DNA of 64,000 bases from an uncultured Lachnospiraceae bacterium (GTDB lineage: Bacteria > Bacillota > Clostridia > Lachnospirales > Lachnospiraceae), in assembly GCA_910584685.1 (NCBI GenBank), contig CAJUAO010000016.1:1-64000 (forward strand), written 5' to 3'. The first letter of the stretch is position 1; the number at the start of each line of letters is the position of its first letter. A program made the position numbers and the translations under genes. This document shows positions 26,087-35,756 of this stretch, piece after piece. The notes beneath the pieces were generated by a model. It had not been told where the DNA came from. It did not search any database and worked only from the letters and a program-made list of their open reading frames with translations.

Positions 26087-27265
26087 TTAAATCCGTTCTT
26101 CTTTTATGTTTCTGCGATATGCTGCAGGCGTTTCCCCATATATTTGCCGAAAGCATTTTGAAAAGTGGCTTTGTGAATTAAATGACAGAAAGGCGGCAAT
26201 TTCACTTACGCTATAATCGCTATAGCTTAAAAGCTTCTCCGCCTCTCTCATTTTTTCAGATTGAATATATTCGTGTGCGGATATTCCCTTTTCTCTTTGA
26301 AATACCTTTGTAAGATAATCAGGATGAATTTTTAACGCTCCTGCTATATCAGATACATGTATAGGTTCATGGAGATGAAGATATACATATTCCTCTGCTT
26401 TTTTTACATAAAGATTTGTGGCGCTCCGCTGTCTGTTTACCAGCCTTGCAAATTCCGTTTCATATTCCATGGTTGCAGCCCGTATTGCAATCAGGTCATT
26501 CATCCGTTCAATTTGAATAATATCATGGTCAGCCATGGAAAAAGCAAGCTCTGCTGAAATACCTCCCCGAATGGCGGCTCTCGAGGCAAGAACAATAACT
26601 ATAATGGAAATGTTCTTTTCCTGTCTCAATGGATTTTCTGCAACCTTTCCCAGCTCTCCCGTATACACCTCCTTTTGACATTCCGCAAGCTCCTTAAGTC
26701 TTCCCTCCTGAATGCTTTTCAGCTTCCTCTGCTCATGCTGATATGGATTGTGCAGCTTTCCTTCTTCCTTTCTCCGGAAAATATTTTTTTGAAATTTCTC
26801 AATATCCTTTTCCTTATTCCAGCCGGATATACCATGATATTTACACAATTCCTCAACAGATATCTCCCTTCCCGTTCCCTCATAGTAAATAAGCAAAATT
26901 CCGTTGAGAAATGCTGTCATATCACAATAAGGAATACGCACATCATCAGCTATTCCATGAGCCTTTCTCATCCACTGCTCTGCTTCTCCCATGTTTTCCA
27001 TAACACAAACAGGTCCTGCAAGCACTGACGTCTTTGAATCAATATCTAAACGGGCGTAATAAATCATAGAATACTCTGAAAAAATATCCGGTATTGAAAG
27101 AGGCTTTCTCTCCCACACTGTCTGCAAAAAACCTTTGTCAGTTAAAAAAGGGTCCTGATTTTCCTCTAAGCCTGCATATCTTTTTACAATGGTTTTGTCA
27201 GCGGTAATACGTATTTCCGTATGCAGCATCCTTACAACCAACTTTGCAATGTAATCGCTTATCAT
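26087..27265 (-). CDS. AraC-family regulator inside the GH5-GH51 operon
   Basis: 392 residues; the AraC domain is at the C-terminus (~290-390: PIHVSDIAGALKIHPDYLTK, VSEIAAFLSFNSQSHFSKCF, GETPAAYRR). The ~280-residue N-terminal part resembles sensor regions of YesN-like regulators, with no obvious receiver domain or membrane segments. I set the start at ATG 27265, which overlaps the stop of the GH5-like gene as ATGA; a TTG at 27277 is less likely. The coupling shows that enzyme and regulator are made together, so autoregulation of the hemicellulase operon is likely. Confidence 0.85.
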   Translation of the reverse strand: MISDYIAKLVVRMLHTEIRITADKTIVKRYAGLEENQDPFLTDKGFLQTVWERKPLSIPDIFSEYSMIYYARLDIDSKTSVLAGPVCVMENMGEAEQWMRKAHGIADDVRIPYCDMTAFLNGILLIYYEGTGREISVEELCKYHGISGWNKEKDIEKFQKNIFRRKEEGKLHNPYQHEQRKLKSIQEGRLKELAECQKEVYTGELGKVAENPLRQEKNISIIVIVLASRAAIRGGISAELAFSMADHDIIQIERMNDLIAIRAATMEYETEFARLVNRQRSATNLYVKKAEEYVYLHLHEPIHVSDIAGALKIHPDYLTKVFQREKGISAHEYIQSEKMREAEKLLSYSDYSVSEIAAFLSFNSQSHFSKCFRQIYGETPAAYRRNIKEERI

Positions 27266-28428
27266 ATTAACTGACAATAATCCTTAAGCAGTCCTGCCAG
27301 TTCATAAGCCAGCTTTCTAACCTCTGTCATATCAGGATTTTCCTGATTTCTGAAACGGTTAATCTTCAATGTAGGCGGCTCATACATTGGAACCATCTGG
27401 CAGCCCTCTAAAAGATTTGCGCAAAATTCACAAGCCTCAAGTATTTCCTCCACAGGTTTTCTTTCAGCGTGAAATACCTCTGTTTTCTCCTCCAGCGCTT
27501 CACGAAGCATACTTATACCTCTTCCGGCATAGCCCTCCTTATTTGCATTAGGCTTAATAGCCGTCTCCGTACGATTCATATGAAATCCCATAAGAGCCGC
27601 TATTATATAACCGTCTCTTATAGTTCCGTCAGGATAAAATATGCCGTGAATATCTCCCCAGTATCCGCCAATCATAAGCTCAAACACATACCAGCCGGCA
27701 TTGTACTTTTCACACATTTCAATAGCAAGGTCATATGGATTAGCCCGTCCGAGACAGCCCATTTCACTGTTAATCAACGGCTTATTGTATTTATCTGCAA
27801 TGGCCTTTACATATTCGTATGTAGCTTCAACCTCCTTATGGGTAGACAGATAGTCATGCACTGAAATAACGTCTACCTCCTCCACTGTAGGCTCAACGTC
27901 ATATCTGAAGGTATGTCCTATTGTAACAGGATTATCCTTGTCAATACCTTTTACAAATCTGCAGTAATGTCTTAAAAAATTCCACATTTTTGAAAGCCTT
28001 GCCTCTTTTTCATCCTCAGGGGACTTCATAATGTAATCATTGCAGGACGGCTCGTTCATAATGTCCCACATAATAAGTCCCGGCTCGTCCTTTAAGGCAT
28101 TTACCACATCGCTGACATACTTTTCACCCTCAACCTTAAACTCCGGCTCAAGAATATCAGGATTAAGACCGTTTCCGTTAAATAAAATAGGCATGGTAGT
28201 ATAGCCTTCCTCATAAGCCGTACGGACATAATTTTTAAGACCGTCGATAAACCTCTCAGGATTATCCTTATAATGCTCATACACAAGCCATATTCTTGTA
28301 CTGTTAAGCTTAAGACGCCTGCCATAGCCTAATTCTCTTTTTACCTGCTCCACCGGCGTATAATACGGAACGCCATAGCATACGCCTCTTATAAAGCTGT
28401 AATCCTCCTTTAATTTTGCTGCTCTCAT
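27262..28428 (-). CDS. GH5-like (clan A) beta-glycosidase
   Basis: 388 residues, a single TIM-barrel domain without signal peptide. Clan A catalytic pair: WDIMNEPS (acid/base Glu ~126) and LINSEMG (nucleophile Glu ~223), plus VISVHDYLS and a substrate-side AGWYVFELMIGG. Distant from typical secreted endoglucanases and mannanases; exact family (GH5 or a neighbour) and substrate need a search. Strong AAAGGAG before ATG 28428. First gene of the operon with AraC and GH51, suggesting action on a hemicellulose oligosaccharide. Confidence 0.75.
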   Translation of the reverse strand: MRAAKLKEDYSFIRGVCYGVPYYTPVEQVKRELGYGRRLKLNSTRIWLVYEHYKDNPERFIDGLKNYVRTAYEEGYTTMPILFNGNGLNPDILEPEFKVEGEKYVSDVVNALKDEPGLIMWDIMNEPSCNDYIMKSPEDEKEARLSKMWNFLRHYCRFVKGIDKDNPVTIGHTFRYDVEPTVEEVDVISVHDYLSTHKEVEATYEYVKAIADKYNKPLINSEMGCLGRANPYDLAIEMCEKYNAGWYVFELMIGGYWGDIHGIFYPDGTIRDGYIIAALMGFHMNRTETAIKPNANKEGYAGRGISMLREALEEKTEVFHAERKPVEEILEACEFCANLLEGCQMVPMYEPPTLKINRFRNQENPDMTEVRKLAYELAGLLKDYCQLI

Positions 28429-28550
28429 AAAATATCCTTTCTCCTTTCTATATTCAATTTTATAAGTTTCTCAATTCCTTTATTTAACAATACCCCTTTA
28501 AATTCTTACCATATATTATAATGTATTTTACCAGACATTGCAATATAAGA

Positions 28551-28567
28551 AGTCTCGTCTAAAGCCG
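28551..28567. repeat. 17-bp dispersed repeat core
   Basis: AGTCTCGTCTAAAGCCG is identical to 6174-6190 inside the MITE-like element. It lies in the 250-base gap upstream of the GH5-like gene, which otherwise shows only AT-rich sequence. Confidence 0.5.
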
Positions 28568-28680
28568 ACAGTTGCAAATTCATTTTTTGAATTTGATAAC
28601 CTTTACTCTAATTTAAAAATATTATGTATCTATTCTCTCAATTTGTAAATGACATATACCATTCTGTAATTTATAAGCTG

Positions 28681-29508
28681 CTAATTGTTAAAAATAATTG
28701 TCATCATAAAAACCGCCCCTACGCATATAATACTGCCTATGCGCTTCCTTTGATTCATCTCACATCTTGTAATTAATGAAATCACAAAAAGAACAAATAG
28801 CTGCAGAGGTTGAATCAAGGTATAAAAAAATATGTTAGCCACTGCTGCCTCCGCCTCTGTTATTAGTCCTGTTGCATTTGTAAGCCTTGACATTAAAGCA
28901 GGCAGCAGCTTTCTTTTCTCTGGAAGCTCCCTTATCTTAAGCCTTGGAAGCTGCAATACGGCGACAATAGATAATACAATAATAAGTATTGCAGCGGAAT
29001 TACCGTATTCAGACATATCCCCCATGTGCATACCATACATAAACTTTGAAAAAATGTACAATAAGCACACGGCTATATTCTTAGAAATTTTCTTTTCCTC
29101 CCTGCTTGTTATAATAAGATAAATTCCTGTAATTAATGCGGCAGCAAGTACAAGCATATTAATCTTAAAGCTGCTTTTACCCTCCCACAGATTAATGCCG
29201 TAGGATAAAACAACATTAATTCCAAGCCATGCCTTCAGCTCATAGGGCTCCATATCCTTAAGCAAAACAGCCGTTGTATAAAATTCTATAACCTTCCATG
29301 CTGTCAAAAACACCAGCAGAAACATACTTTGTCTGTTTAGCTGTAAATTCCATCCGGTAAAGAAAAGGCATAAAGCAAGCCAAAAAACCGTTGCAGCCGA
29401 CACAATAAAGGTATATTCCCCGGCGCTGCATTTAAGCCTTGCAGAGATATATTTATCCCCAAAAGCAGTTATACTGTAAAATGCAACCGTAAGCGCAGCC
29501 CAAATCAT
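28681..29508 (-). CDS. DMT/EamA-like membrane transporter coupled to GH115
   Basis: 275 residues, nine to ten hydrophobic helices throughout (starting IWAALTVAFYSITAFGDKYI), two-fold repeated layout and charged loops KIRELPEKRK and TSREEKK, as in drug/metabolite transporters. The start codon overlaps the GH115 stop by ATGA, so translation is coupled to the alpha-glucuronidase. A transport role for glucuronate, its methyl ether or a xylan product is inferred only from that coupling; the family normally moves amino acids, nucleotide sugars or metabolites. Confidence 0.7.
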   Translation of the reverse strand: MIWAALTVAFYSITAFGDKYISARLKCSAGEYTFIVSAATVFWLALCLFFTGWNLQLNRQSMFLLVFLTAWKVIEFYTTAVLLKDMEPYELKAWLGINVVLSYGINLWEGKSSFKINMLVLAAALITGIYLIITSREEKKISKNIAVCLLYIFSKFMYGMHMGDMSEYGNSAAILIIVLSIVAVLQLPRLKIRELPEKRKLLPALMSRLTNATGLITEAEAAVANIFFYTLIQPLQLFVLFVISLITRCEMNQRKRIGSIICVGAVFMMTIIFNN

Positions 29509-32500
29509 TCTGTCACCTCATCCCAGCCTCCGTCGTCAGGAGGAAGCTCGTCTCCTCTCGTCAGGTAAATCCTGTCCACCCTGAAGCCTGTCTTTATCGG
29601 AATAATGCTTAGAACATGTTCTTTTTTTGTCAATTCTATATCCGAAAGCAAATTCCAGTAATAAATGTGGGAAGTTCCATAGGTAAACTGTCCTCCATGT
29701 GAAAATTGTTTTTCCACCGGCTGTATATTTCCGTCAAGCGCTAAAGCAAGCATATCCGAGCTGCTGTCCGGAACATACATTAAAATCCACACATGATAAT
29801 TTCCCTTTTCTTTTATACTTATTTTGTAATTAAGCCACGGAGCGTCATAAGGATTATCAAAGGAAATTCCTGCCGGCTCTGTCTGCATGGCGAGTCCCGT
29901 TCCTCCTGCGGTTTCTGCCTGAAGGTGCTCCCAACTGCATATTCCACTTGAAGCTGTTGTAATCCATGCTTTTTTAGTCTGCGCCAGCGCACATTCCGCT
30001 TCAATTCCAAGCCTTCCGTTTTTCTCATAAAAATCCATGTTTGCTATTTTGTTCAGTACATTTTTTCCACCCTTATTTATGTCATAATAATTTCTTTCTG
30101 CTCCTCTTTTATTCTGCTCATACTCTTCATTAAGGGCATACAGCCTGTCAATCTTCCAGAAATCCTTTCCTGCGTATACCTGCTTTGGAAGAGGAAGCTC
30201 CTTTTGCCCTATTCCATAAAGCTCCTCCGTCTGACTCTTAAGACACGCCCAGTCTATCTCAAGCCAATCCTCCGGATATTCTCCGTTTTCACCCACATTT
30301 GGTATTCCCAGATTATTTTTCTTTCTTGGAGCCGTGTAAATAGTAATCTTATCAATGGTAACAAATTCGTCAGGTAAAGTAATTGTCAGGGTATGTCTTT
30401 CCTTCCTTTGTCCTCTCCAGACACACGAAAGCTTCTCGCCATTATTTAATATGCTTTCCTTCCAGCCCTTTCTCCATTCATCTGTAGCAAGCGACTCAAT
30501 AAACTCAGGCGCCATATCGTCAAGCTTAACCTCCATCCGTATTTTTCCCTTTGAATTAAGCGTTACATATCTTTGTATTTCAGCTTCATATGTTCCCTGT
30601 GAAAAGGTATAAAATACATATTCAAGCTTTGCCTCCTTACCTTCCTTTGGCAAAGCCATAACGGCAGCCCCGTCCATCCTGCCAAGTCCCGATATTATTT
30701 TTATATTCTCCGCCTCCTTAAAGCTGTCTGCATTAATGGCGACGCCTCCGTCTGCCTCAAAAGCAGCAGGCTTTTCCTTACATTCGCCGATATCATTATT
30801 TTTTCTTACCCATAGCTGCTTTTTCTCCCCTGTATTCTTTTCATATATTTCCAGCAATACGTCGTCAGATATATCTCCCCATTCCTTTGACTCGCTAATA
30901 TAAATTCTTTTTTCCTCCCTTATTTTTCCTTCTGTCTCCGATAAAATAAGCCATGTGTTTTCGTGACCGCAAATCTTATAATCAACTTCGCCCCCGCCTA
31001 AGTTACCTATCTCAATCCATTTTTTTCCTATTCCCGATTTATAAAATATTAACTCGCCGCTTTGCCCTGTCTGTATTCCATCCCATGTGACAACGCTCAT
31101 TAAAGGAGCTTCATCTATAATTAACGCCGGTTTTCCGGCAGGATACAGAGGAAGTCCCGGCGGTGGAAATGCCTCTGGAGTAAGAATATCCTCCCATTTT
31201 CCATTACACATAATTTTATTATAAAAGTAAAGCATCTGCCTTCTGCAATCCATCATAATACGGGAGTATCCAATATATTTATCCGCGGCGCTTCCAAGCC
31301 CTCTTTTGTAGGATAACCTGCTTCTGTCGGCAAAATAATATTCTCCGTTGCAGTAAAATGATGCGTGTATTTTCATTAAAAACATCTCAAAAAAAGCTTC
31401 CCTTTCATCCTCCGGCATGGAAAGCATTATTTCGTTTCCCCTGTCGTACAGCTTTTTCAGACAGACCATCCTTCTTCCTGCCTCGTCGCCATATCCTTCC
31501 TGCTCAAACACCTCCGATACCATATGCTCTACTTTTCTCACATTTGTTAGCTGCGCATATTCTCTATATATATCCGCCGCTTTACTGCCAATCTCTCCCG
31601 AAAAATTAAAATTTATCCATTCCTGTACAAATCTGTCGGGCTGCCTTGTGACTGACTCCTCCTTTCCCGCTTCAAAGGCGTACCTGATAAAATACTCAAT
31701 ATCCATTTCCAAAGGCTTGATTGCTCCAACATTTAAAACCCATATTTTTCTAATTCCCTTTTCATATGATTTTTCTAACTCATTTCCGGTCTGGGCCAGG
31801 GGAATGGAATTGATAAACAGATAGCTCATCTCCGGATGAGCCCAGTAGGAATTGTGGAAATAAAGACCGCAGCCGCCTTTTCTTGCCGCCTCCTCCTTAT
31901 TCGGATACCTTCTCATATGTCCAAAATTATCGTCCACCCACATCAGCGTCACATCCTCCGGCACATGAAGCCCTCCGTCATATAAGTCCAAAACCTCCTT
32001 ATATGGTATAAATACCTTTACGGCATCCTTTTCTTTTTTCTCTCCCAGTACCTGACGCATAATATCCCGCTGCTCATTAAATATAGTCTCCATCAGCTTT
32101 ATTTTTTCTTTTAAACGCTCCTCCTCATTTAACGCTCCATCTTCATCAATTTTTTTTGTGATAAAACCATAATCGTGGATTCCTCTCATTCCCATTGTAT
32201 ATGTATTTTCATAATCACGGTTTATCTCAAGGCTTTCCCTCCAGTACTCCTTAAGCCTCTCCCGGTTTTCTCCCTCTATCGAATAGTCATATGCCAAATC
32301 ATAATAGCCTTTCTTTTCAATCCACGGTCTCCACTCATTTTGATTGCTTCTAAGAAGCATATCGCAGTGGGAGGTTCCCACCACTATTCCCATCTCCTCT
32401 GCCAGCTCGCCATTGCGGGGATTTTCATTAAAGTAATTTACATGCATTGCCGGCCATATGTAATTTGCCTTAAGACGAAGCAAAAGCTCAAATATTTTTT

Positions 32501-33131
32501 CGTAAAGGCAGGGTCCTATGGTTTTATCCTTTGTATGCTTCCTTGCCCACGCTTCCAGCTCCTCCTCGTCATTTATAAATATGCCTCTATACTGTACAGA
32601 CGGATAATCTGCCCTGTAAAATCCCACAGGCATATGAAGCTCTCTTTTTTTTACCGATACATCTCCAAAATAATACCAGGGAGATACGCCCATCCATCTT
32701 GAAAGCTCATACACTCCGAAAATTGTACCTCTGCGGTCTGCGCCTGCTATATACAAAACTCCCTCCGCTTCCTGCATAATATAGCCCTCCCAACGGTATT
32801 TTCCGCTATCGTCTAATATAGGGTCAGTTTTTAAAATACCCTCTTTTATTTTTCTGTCTATAATTTTATTTTTTCCGATAGTCCCTGCCACAATATACAG
32901 GCTTATTTGATTTTCTCTGCCCCTTTGACTTATCCTTACTTTTTCAGGCTCCTCATCATTACGATTTAGCTTATCTTCTTCCGCGTCAGCAAGCATAGTA
33001 CATCTGCAGTTAACTACCTTTTCAATATCCTTTTTCAGCTGTTCTATGCTTCTTAATACCCCTTTGCTTTCCTGCTTAGAATATTTAAGAATTACTTCTC
33101 CTGTTTCGTCTACCGTAATTTCTTTTTTCAT
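29505..33131 (-). CDS. Xylan alpha-1,2-glucuronidase, GH115
   Basis: 1208 residues. N-terminal domain, then the GH115 catalytic region with RGIFINDEEELEAWARKHT, LLRLKANYIWPAMHVNYFN, EEMGIVVGTSHCDML and MGMRGIHDYGF (~185-330), and a C-terminal accessory domain (~1035-1200; KNGRLGIEAECALAQTK, GISFDNPYDAPWLNYKI) like the GH115 C-terminal module. Removes (4-O-methyl)glucuronic acid from glucuronoxylan. Longer than many bacterial homologs (800-1000). No signal peptide seen, so probably intracellular, unusual for such a large enzyme. Divergent from an AraC gene with a clear operator array between. Confidence 0.92.
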   Translation of the reverse strand: MKKEITVDETGEVILKYSKQESKGVLRSIEQLKKDIEKVVNCRCTMLADAEEDKLNRNDEEPEKVRISQRGRENQISLYIVAGTIGKNKIIDRKIKEGILKTDPILDDSGKYRWEGYIMQEAEGVLYIAGADRRGTIFGVYELSRWMGVSPWYYFGDVSVKKRELHMPVGFYRADYPSVQYRGIFINDEEELEAWARKHTKDKTIGPCLYEKIFELLLRLKANYIWPAMHVNYFNENPRNGELAEEMGIVVGTSHCDMLLRSNQNEWRPWIEKKGYYDLAYDYSIEGENRERLKEYWRESLEINRDYENTYTMGMRGIHDYGFITKKIDEDGALNEEERLKEKIKLMETIFNEQRDIMRQVLGEKKEKDAVKVFIPYKEVLDLYDGGLHVPEDVTLMWVDDNFGHMRRYPNKEEAARKGGCGLYFHNSYWAHPEMSYLFINSIPLAQTGNELEKSYEKGIRKIWVLNVGAIKPLEMDIEYFIRYAFEAGKEESVTRQPDRFVQEWINFNFSGEIGSKAADIYREYAQLTNVRKVEHMVSEVFEQEGYGDEAGRRMVCLKKLYDRGNEIMLSMPEDEREAFFEMFLMKIHASFYCNGEYYFADRSRLSYKRGLGSAADKYIGYSRIMMDCRRQMLYFYNKIMCNGKWEDILTPEAFPPPGLPLYPAGKPALIIDEAPLMSVVTWDGIQTGQSGELIFYKSGIGKKWIEIGNLGGGEVDYKICGHENTWLILSETEGKIREEKRIYISESKEWGDISDDVLLEIYEKNTGEKKQLWVRKNNDIGECKEKPAAFEADGGVAINADSFKEAENIKIISGLGRMDGAAVMALPKEGKEAKLEYVFYTFSQGTYEAEIQRYVTLNSKGKIRMEVKLDDMAPEFIESLATDEWRKGWKESILNNGEKLSCVWRGQRKERHTLTITLPDEFVTIDKITIYTAPRKKNNLGIPNVGENGEYPEDWLEIDWACLKSQTEELYGIGQKELPLPKQVYAGKDFWKIDRLYALNEEYEQNKRGAERNYYDINKGGKNVLNKIANMDFYEKNGRLGIEAECALAQTKKAWITTASSGICSWEHLQAETAGGTGLAMQTEPAGISFDNPYDAPWLNYKISIKEKGNYHVWILMYVPDSSSDMLALALDGNIQPVEKQFSHGGQFTYGTSHIYYWNLLSDIELTKKEHVLSIIPIKTGFRVDRIYLTRGDELPPDDGGWDEVTE

Positions 33132-33187
33132 TTTCTTTACCGCTCCTTTCCTTTATTGACATCGCTTTCTTTTTAATATAGAATATC

Positions 33188-33244
33188 ATTATATTTTACA
33201 ATATTCTTTTGCAATATTGCGGTTTAACTTTGTAAAATTGCGAT
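33188..33244 (-). promoter_or_regulatory. GH115 promoter with AraC-type direct-repeat operator
   Basis: On the minus strand two direct repeats, ATCGCAATTTTACAAAG (33228-33244) and ACCGCAATATTGCAAAAG (33206-33223), are spaced 21-22 bases, two helical turns. They abut a weak -35 (TTGCAA) and a TATAAT -10 (33188-33193). This is the classic layout for activation by an AraC dimer; the cognate gene starts at 33268. Confidence 0.65.
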
Positions 33245-33267
33245 TTTGAGTCCAAAAGGAGGATTAT

Positions 33268-34083
33268 ATGATACACCTGTATTCAAATCAATTAGAATTT
33301 AATATTTTGAGAGATTATAATTACTGGAATCCCGACTTTCATATGCATAATTTTTACGAAATATTTTTTCTTTCCAGAGGAAACGTAGATTTTTACATAA
33401 ATAATACAAAAAGACATATAATGCCCGGAACTCTTATATTTATTACAGACCGTGATATTCACAAAAGCATGCTTACCTCAGCCGGAGTATATGAGCGCGC
33501 ATTTATTCATATTCCCCCGGCTCTTATAGATTCCTTTTCCAGTCCTATAACTAATCTATCTGATTGCTTTAACTCCTCCTTCGGACAATTTTTTCAGCTT
33601 AACAAAAAACAGGGAGAATTCTTTTTAAACACAATACAAGCTATGATAAATTTAGAAAAAACCAAGACGTGGGGATATGATATTATGCTTCATTCTGAGC
33701 TTTTGAAAATACTTGTATTTGCCAACTCTCTATGTAAGAGCAATACGGAAAGCCAATTTTCCGAACAGTACTCACAGCGTATACGCGATATCATTTATTA
33801 TATTGAAGAGCATTTAAGCGAAGGCTTGTCATTAGAATATATTGCTAAGCATTTTTCTATTGATAAATATCATTTATGCCACATTTTTAAAAAAGAGACA
33901 AACACAACTGTTTATCATTTTATTCAGTTGAAAAGAATCTCTTTTGCCAAGCGTCTGCTTGCAGAGGGAAGAAATCTTACGGAGGTATGCTTTGATGCGG
34001 GCTTCAATGATTACAATCATTTTATCACTACCTTTAAAAAATATAGCGGCACGACTCCGGGAAAATACGTTAAATTGTCCTAG
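33268..34083 (+). CDS. AraC-family regulator divergent from GH115
   Basis: 271 residues. Cupin-type N-terminus (NPDFHMHNFYEIFFLSRGNV, MPGTLIFITDRDIHKS) and a C-terminal AraC domain (LSLEYIAKHFSIDKYHLCHI, LTEVCFDAGFNDYNHFITTF, GTTPGKYVK). AAAAGGAGG precedes ATG 33268. Shares a 136-base divergent region with the GH115-transporter operon, where a two-site direct repeat is present, so it is the likely activator of xylan glucuronic-acid removal. Confidence 0.9.
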   Translation: MIHLYSNQLEFNILRDYNYWNPDFHMHNFYEIFFLSRGNVDFYINNTKRHIMPGTLIFITDRDIHKSMLTSAGVYERAFIHIPPALIDSFSSPITNLSDCFNSSFGQFFQLNKKQGEFFLNTIQAMINLEKTKTWGYDIMLHSELLKILVFANSLCKSNTESQFSEQYSQRIRDIIYYIEEHLSEGLSLEYIAKHFSIDKYHLCHIFKKETNTTVYHFIQLKRISFAKRLLAEGRNLTEVCFDAGFNDYNHFITTFKKYSGTTPGKYVKLS

Positions 34084-34110
34084 AGCCGTCTGCCGCTTAT
34101 CCTGTATAAT

Positions 34111-35589
34111 TTAATTCTGTTTTTTAATCATGGAAACCATCAATGCCAATGCCTCACTGTCAAACATCTTTGCCTTATCAATCAATATGCACACTTCATC
34201 ACGCACTGGTTTATCCGCCAGCTTTTTCAACATGCCCTCCATATCAGACATATCTCCAAACAAGTTTCTCATCTGTTTTGCAGCCTCTGCACACCTTGCA
34301 AATGCATCTGCAATTCTGTTGCACTTTTCTTTATTTATTTCCCATGTTTCCGCCAGACTTCTGAAAAACTTTGCCGCATTTTCCCGTCCGTCGATAATAC
34401 ATGACATGGCGTCCATCTGACACAGCATTTTTTCAAATAATACAAACAGATTATCACTAACTGTAAATTCACTGTCATTACCCAATGCATTTTTCCATGC
34501 GTCATATGCGTCTATTCCTTTACAATATCCATATTCTTCTCTGCCTGTAAGTACCTTTACACCATTGGCAATAATTTCATCATTGGAAATCTTTTCTCCA
34601 TCAATGGCTCCCATACACATAACTGCCTGCGTATCTGTATTTTCCCACCAGCTGCTGCACACAAAATATCCTGATTCATCAATCTCAATATTCGATGCAA
34701 ACTCCGGGTCATTTTGAAAGAAATTCCATCCAAGCAATTCCTCCCCGTTATTTTTATATCCGGTGATAATACATGGTTCCGGAGGTCCGATAATTCCCAG
34801 CGCTATGCATGGATAGCCTTCATCTATATGTGACTTAATAAATTCCATAAATTCTTCTTTTGTTACACCTTCATCTCTTCCTAGGAAAGAAAATTCCCTG
34901 CCTAACGCCTTTGCGCCAAATCCATATATTTCATTTGTTTCCGATAATGTATGAAATATATCCACATTACTTAAATCCCAGCACTTTGTATTCCATACAA
35001 GACGAAATGCCGCTGCGCTTGAAACCATTGTAAAATAATACTCTAAATCTTCACCTAAATACTCTGAACATGCCTTAAGGCAAATGGGATACGGCGTACC
35101 TCCGCCATACTCTCCCCATGCCGCCTTGGGAACACCATAGAGAATTGTGCCCGTATTATTTTTGTATACATTCCTGTCCATAAAAATATCGCTCCTTTGC
35201 TCTTTTTCATTAAGGAGTCCGATACCGTATACACCCACAGAAAGCTCTTTCTTTCCAATAATCGGTCTGGTAATACGAAATGTACTTGGCGTCATTCCTA
35301 TAATCTTATTAAACGCTCTTGTATAAGTTTCCGGATTAGAAAATCCGTACAAATATGAAATGTCAAGAATTGACATATCTGTATAAAGCAGCTCATAAGC
35401 AGAACATTTAACCTTTCGGATTCTAACATATTTAGCCAGCGGACACCCGGTATTCTTACCAAAAAGCTCTCTAATATATGCATCTGAAAAGCCAATACGC
35501 CTTTCCAGCTCATTATAGTTAAATTTTTCGTCTTTTATATGCGCCTCAATATAACATATAATAGCCTTTACACTTGATGGATAACTCAT
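34111..35589 (-). CDS. AraC DNA-binding domain fused to a large BtrH/C39-like domain
   Basis: 492 residues from ATG 35589 (GAGGAG 7 bases upstream). Residues ~1-105 are an AraC helix-turn-helix pair (NELERRIGFSDAYIRELFGK, ILDISYLYGFSNPETYTRAF, GMTPSTFR). The remaining ~385 residues are not a known sugar sensor. Part of it (FTMVSSAAAFRLVWNTKCWD, KSHIDEGYPCIALGIIGPPE, ELLGWNFFQ) resembles the papain-like/C39-related fold of butirosin protein BtrH relatives, and the end is a helical bundle. Function unknown; perhaps a sensor or an enzyme coupled to DNA binding. Convergent with the 33268 AraC gene. Confidence 0.75.
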   Translation of the reverse strand: MSYPSSVKAIICYIEAHIKDEKFNYNELERRIGFSDAYIRELFGKNTGCPLAKYVRIRKVKCSAYELLYTDMSILDISYLYGFSNPETYTRAFNKIIGMTPSTFRITRPIIGKKELSVGVYGIGLLNEKEQRSDIFMDRNVYKNNTGTILYGVPKAAWGEYGGGTPYPICLKACSEYLGEDLEYYFTMVSSAAAFRLVWNTKCWDLSNVDIFHTLSETNEIYGFGAKALGREFSFLGRDEGVTKEEFMEFIKSHIDEGYPCIALGIIGPPEPCIITGYKNNGEELLGWNFFQNDPEFASNIEIDESGYFVCSSWWENTDTQAVMCMGAIDGEKISNDEIIANGVKVLTGREEYGYCKGIDAYDAWKNALGNDSEFTVSDNLFVLFEKMLCQMDAMSCIIDGRENAAKFFRSLAETWEINKEKCNRIADAFARCAEAAKQMRNLFGDMSDMEGMLKKLADKPVRDEVCILIDKAKMFDSEALALMVSMIKKQN

Positions 35590-35756
35590 ATCAAAACTCC
35601 TCATTACTGCCGTAACATTTTTCATCGCGATGTGAGTATAGTATACCTTTGATTTCACTGCCTGTCTTGACTTTTTTAAGGTTGATTGCAAGCTATAACT
35701 TTTATATAATAATTTTCTGCCTTGTTCAATTTAATTGTCTCTCTCATATACTAATA

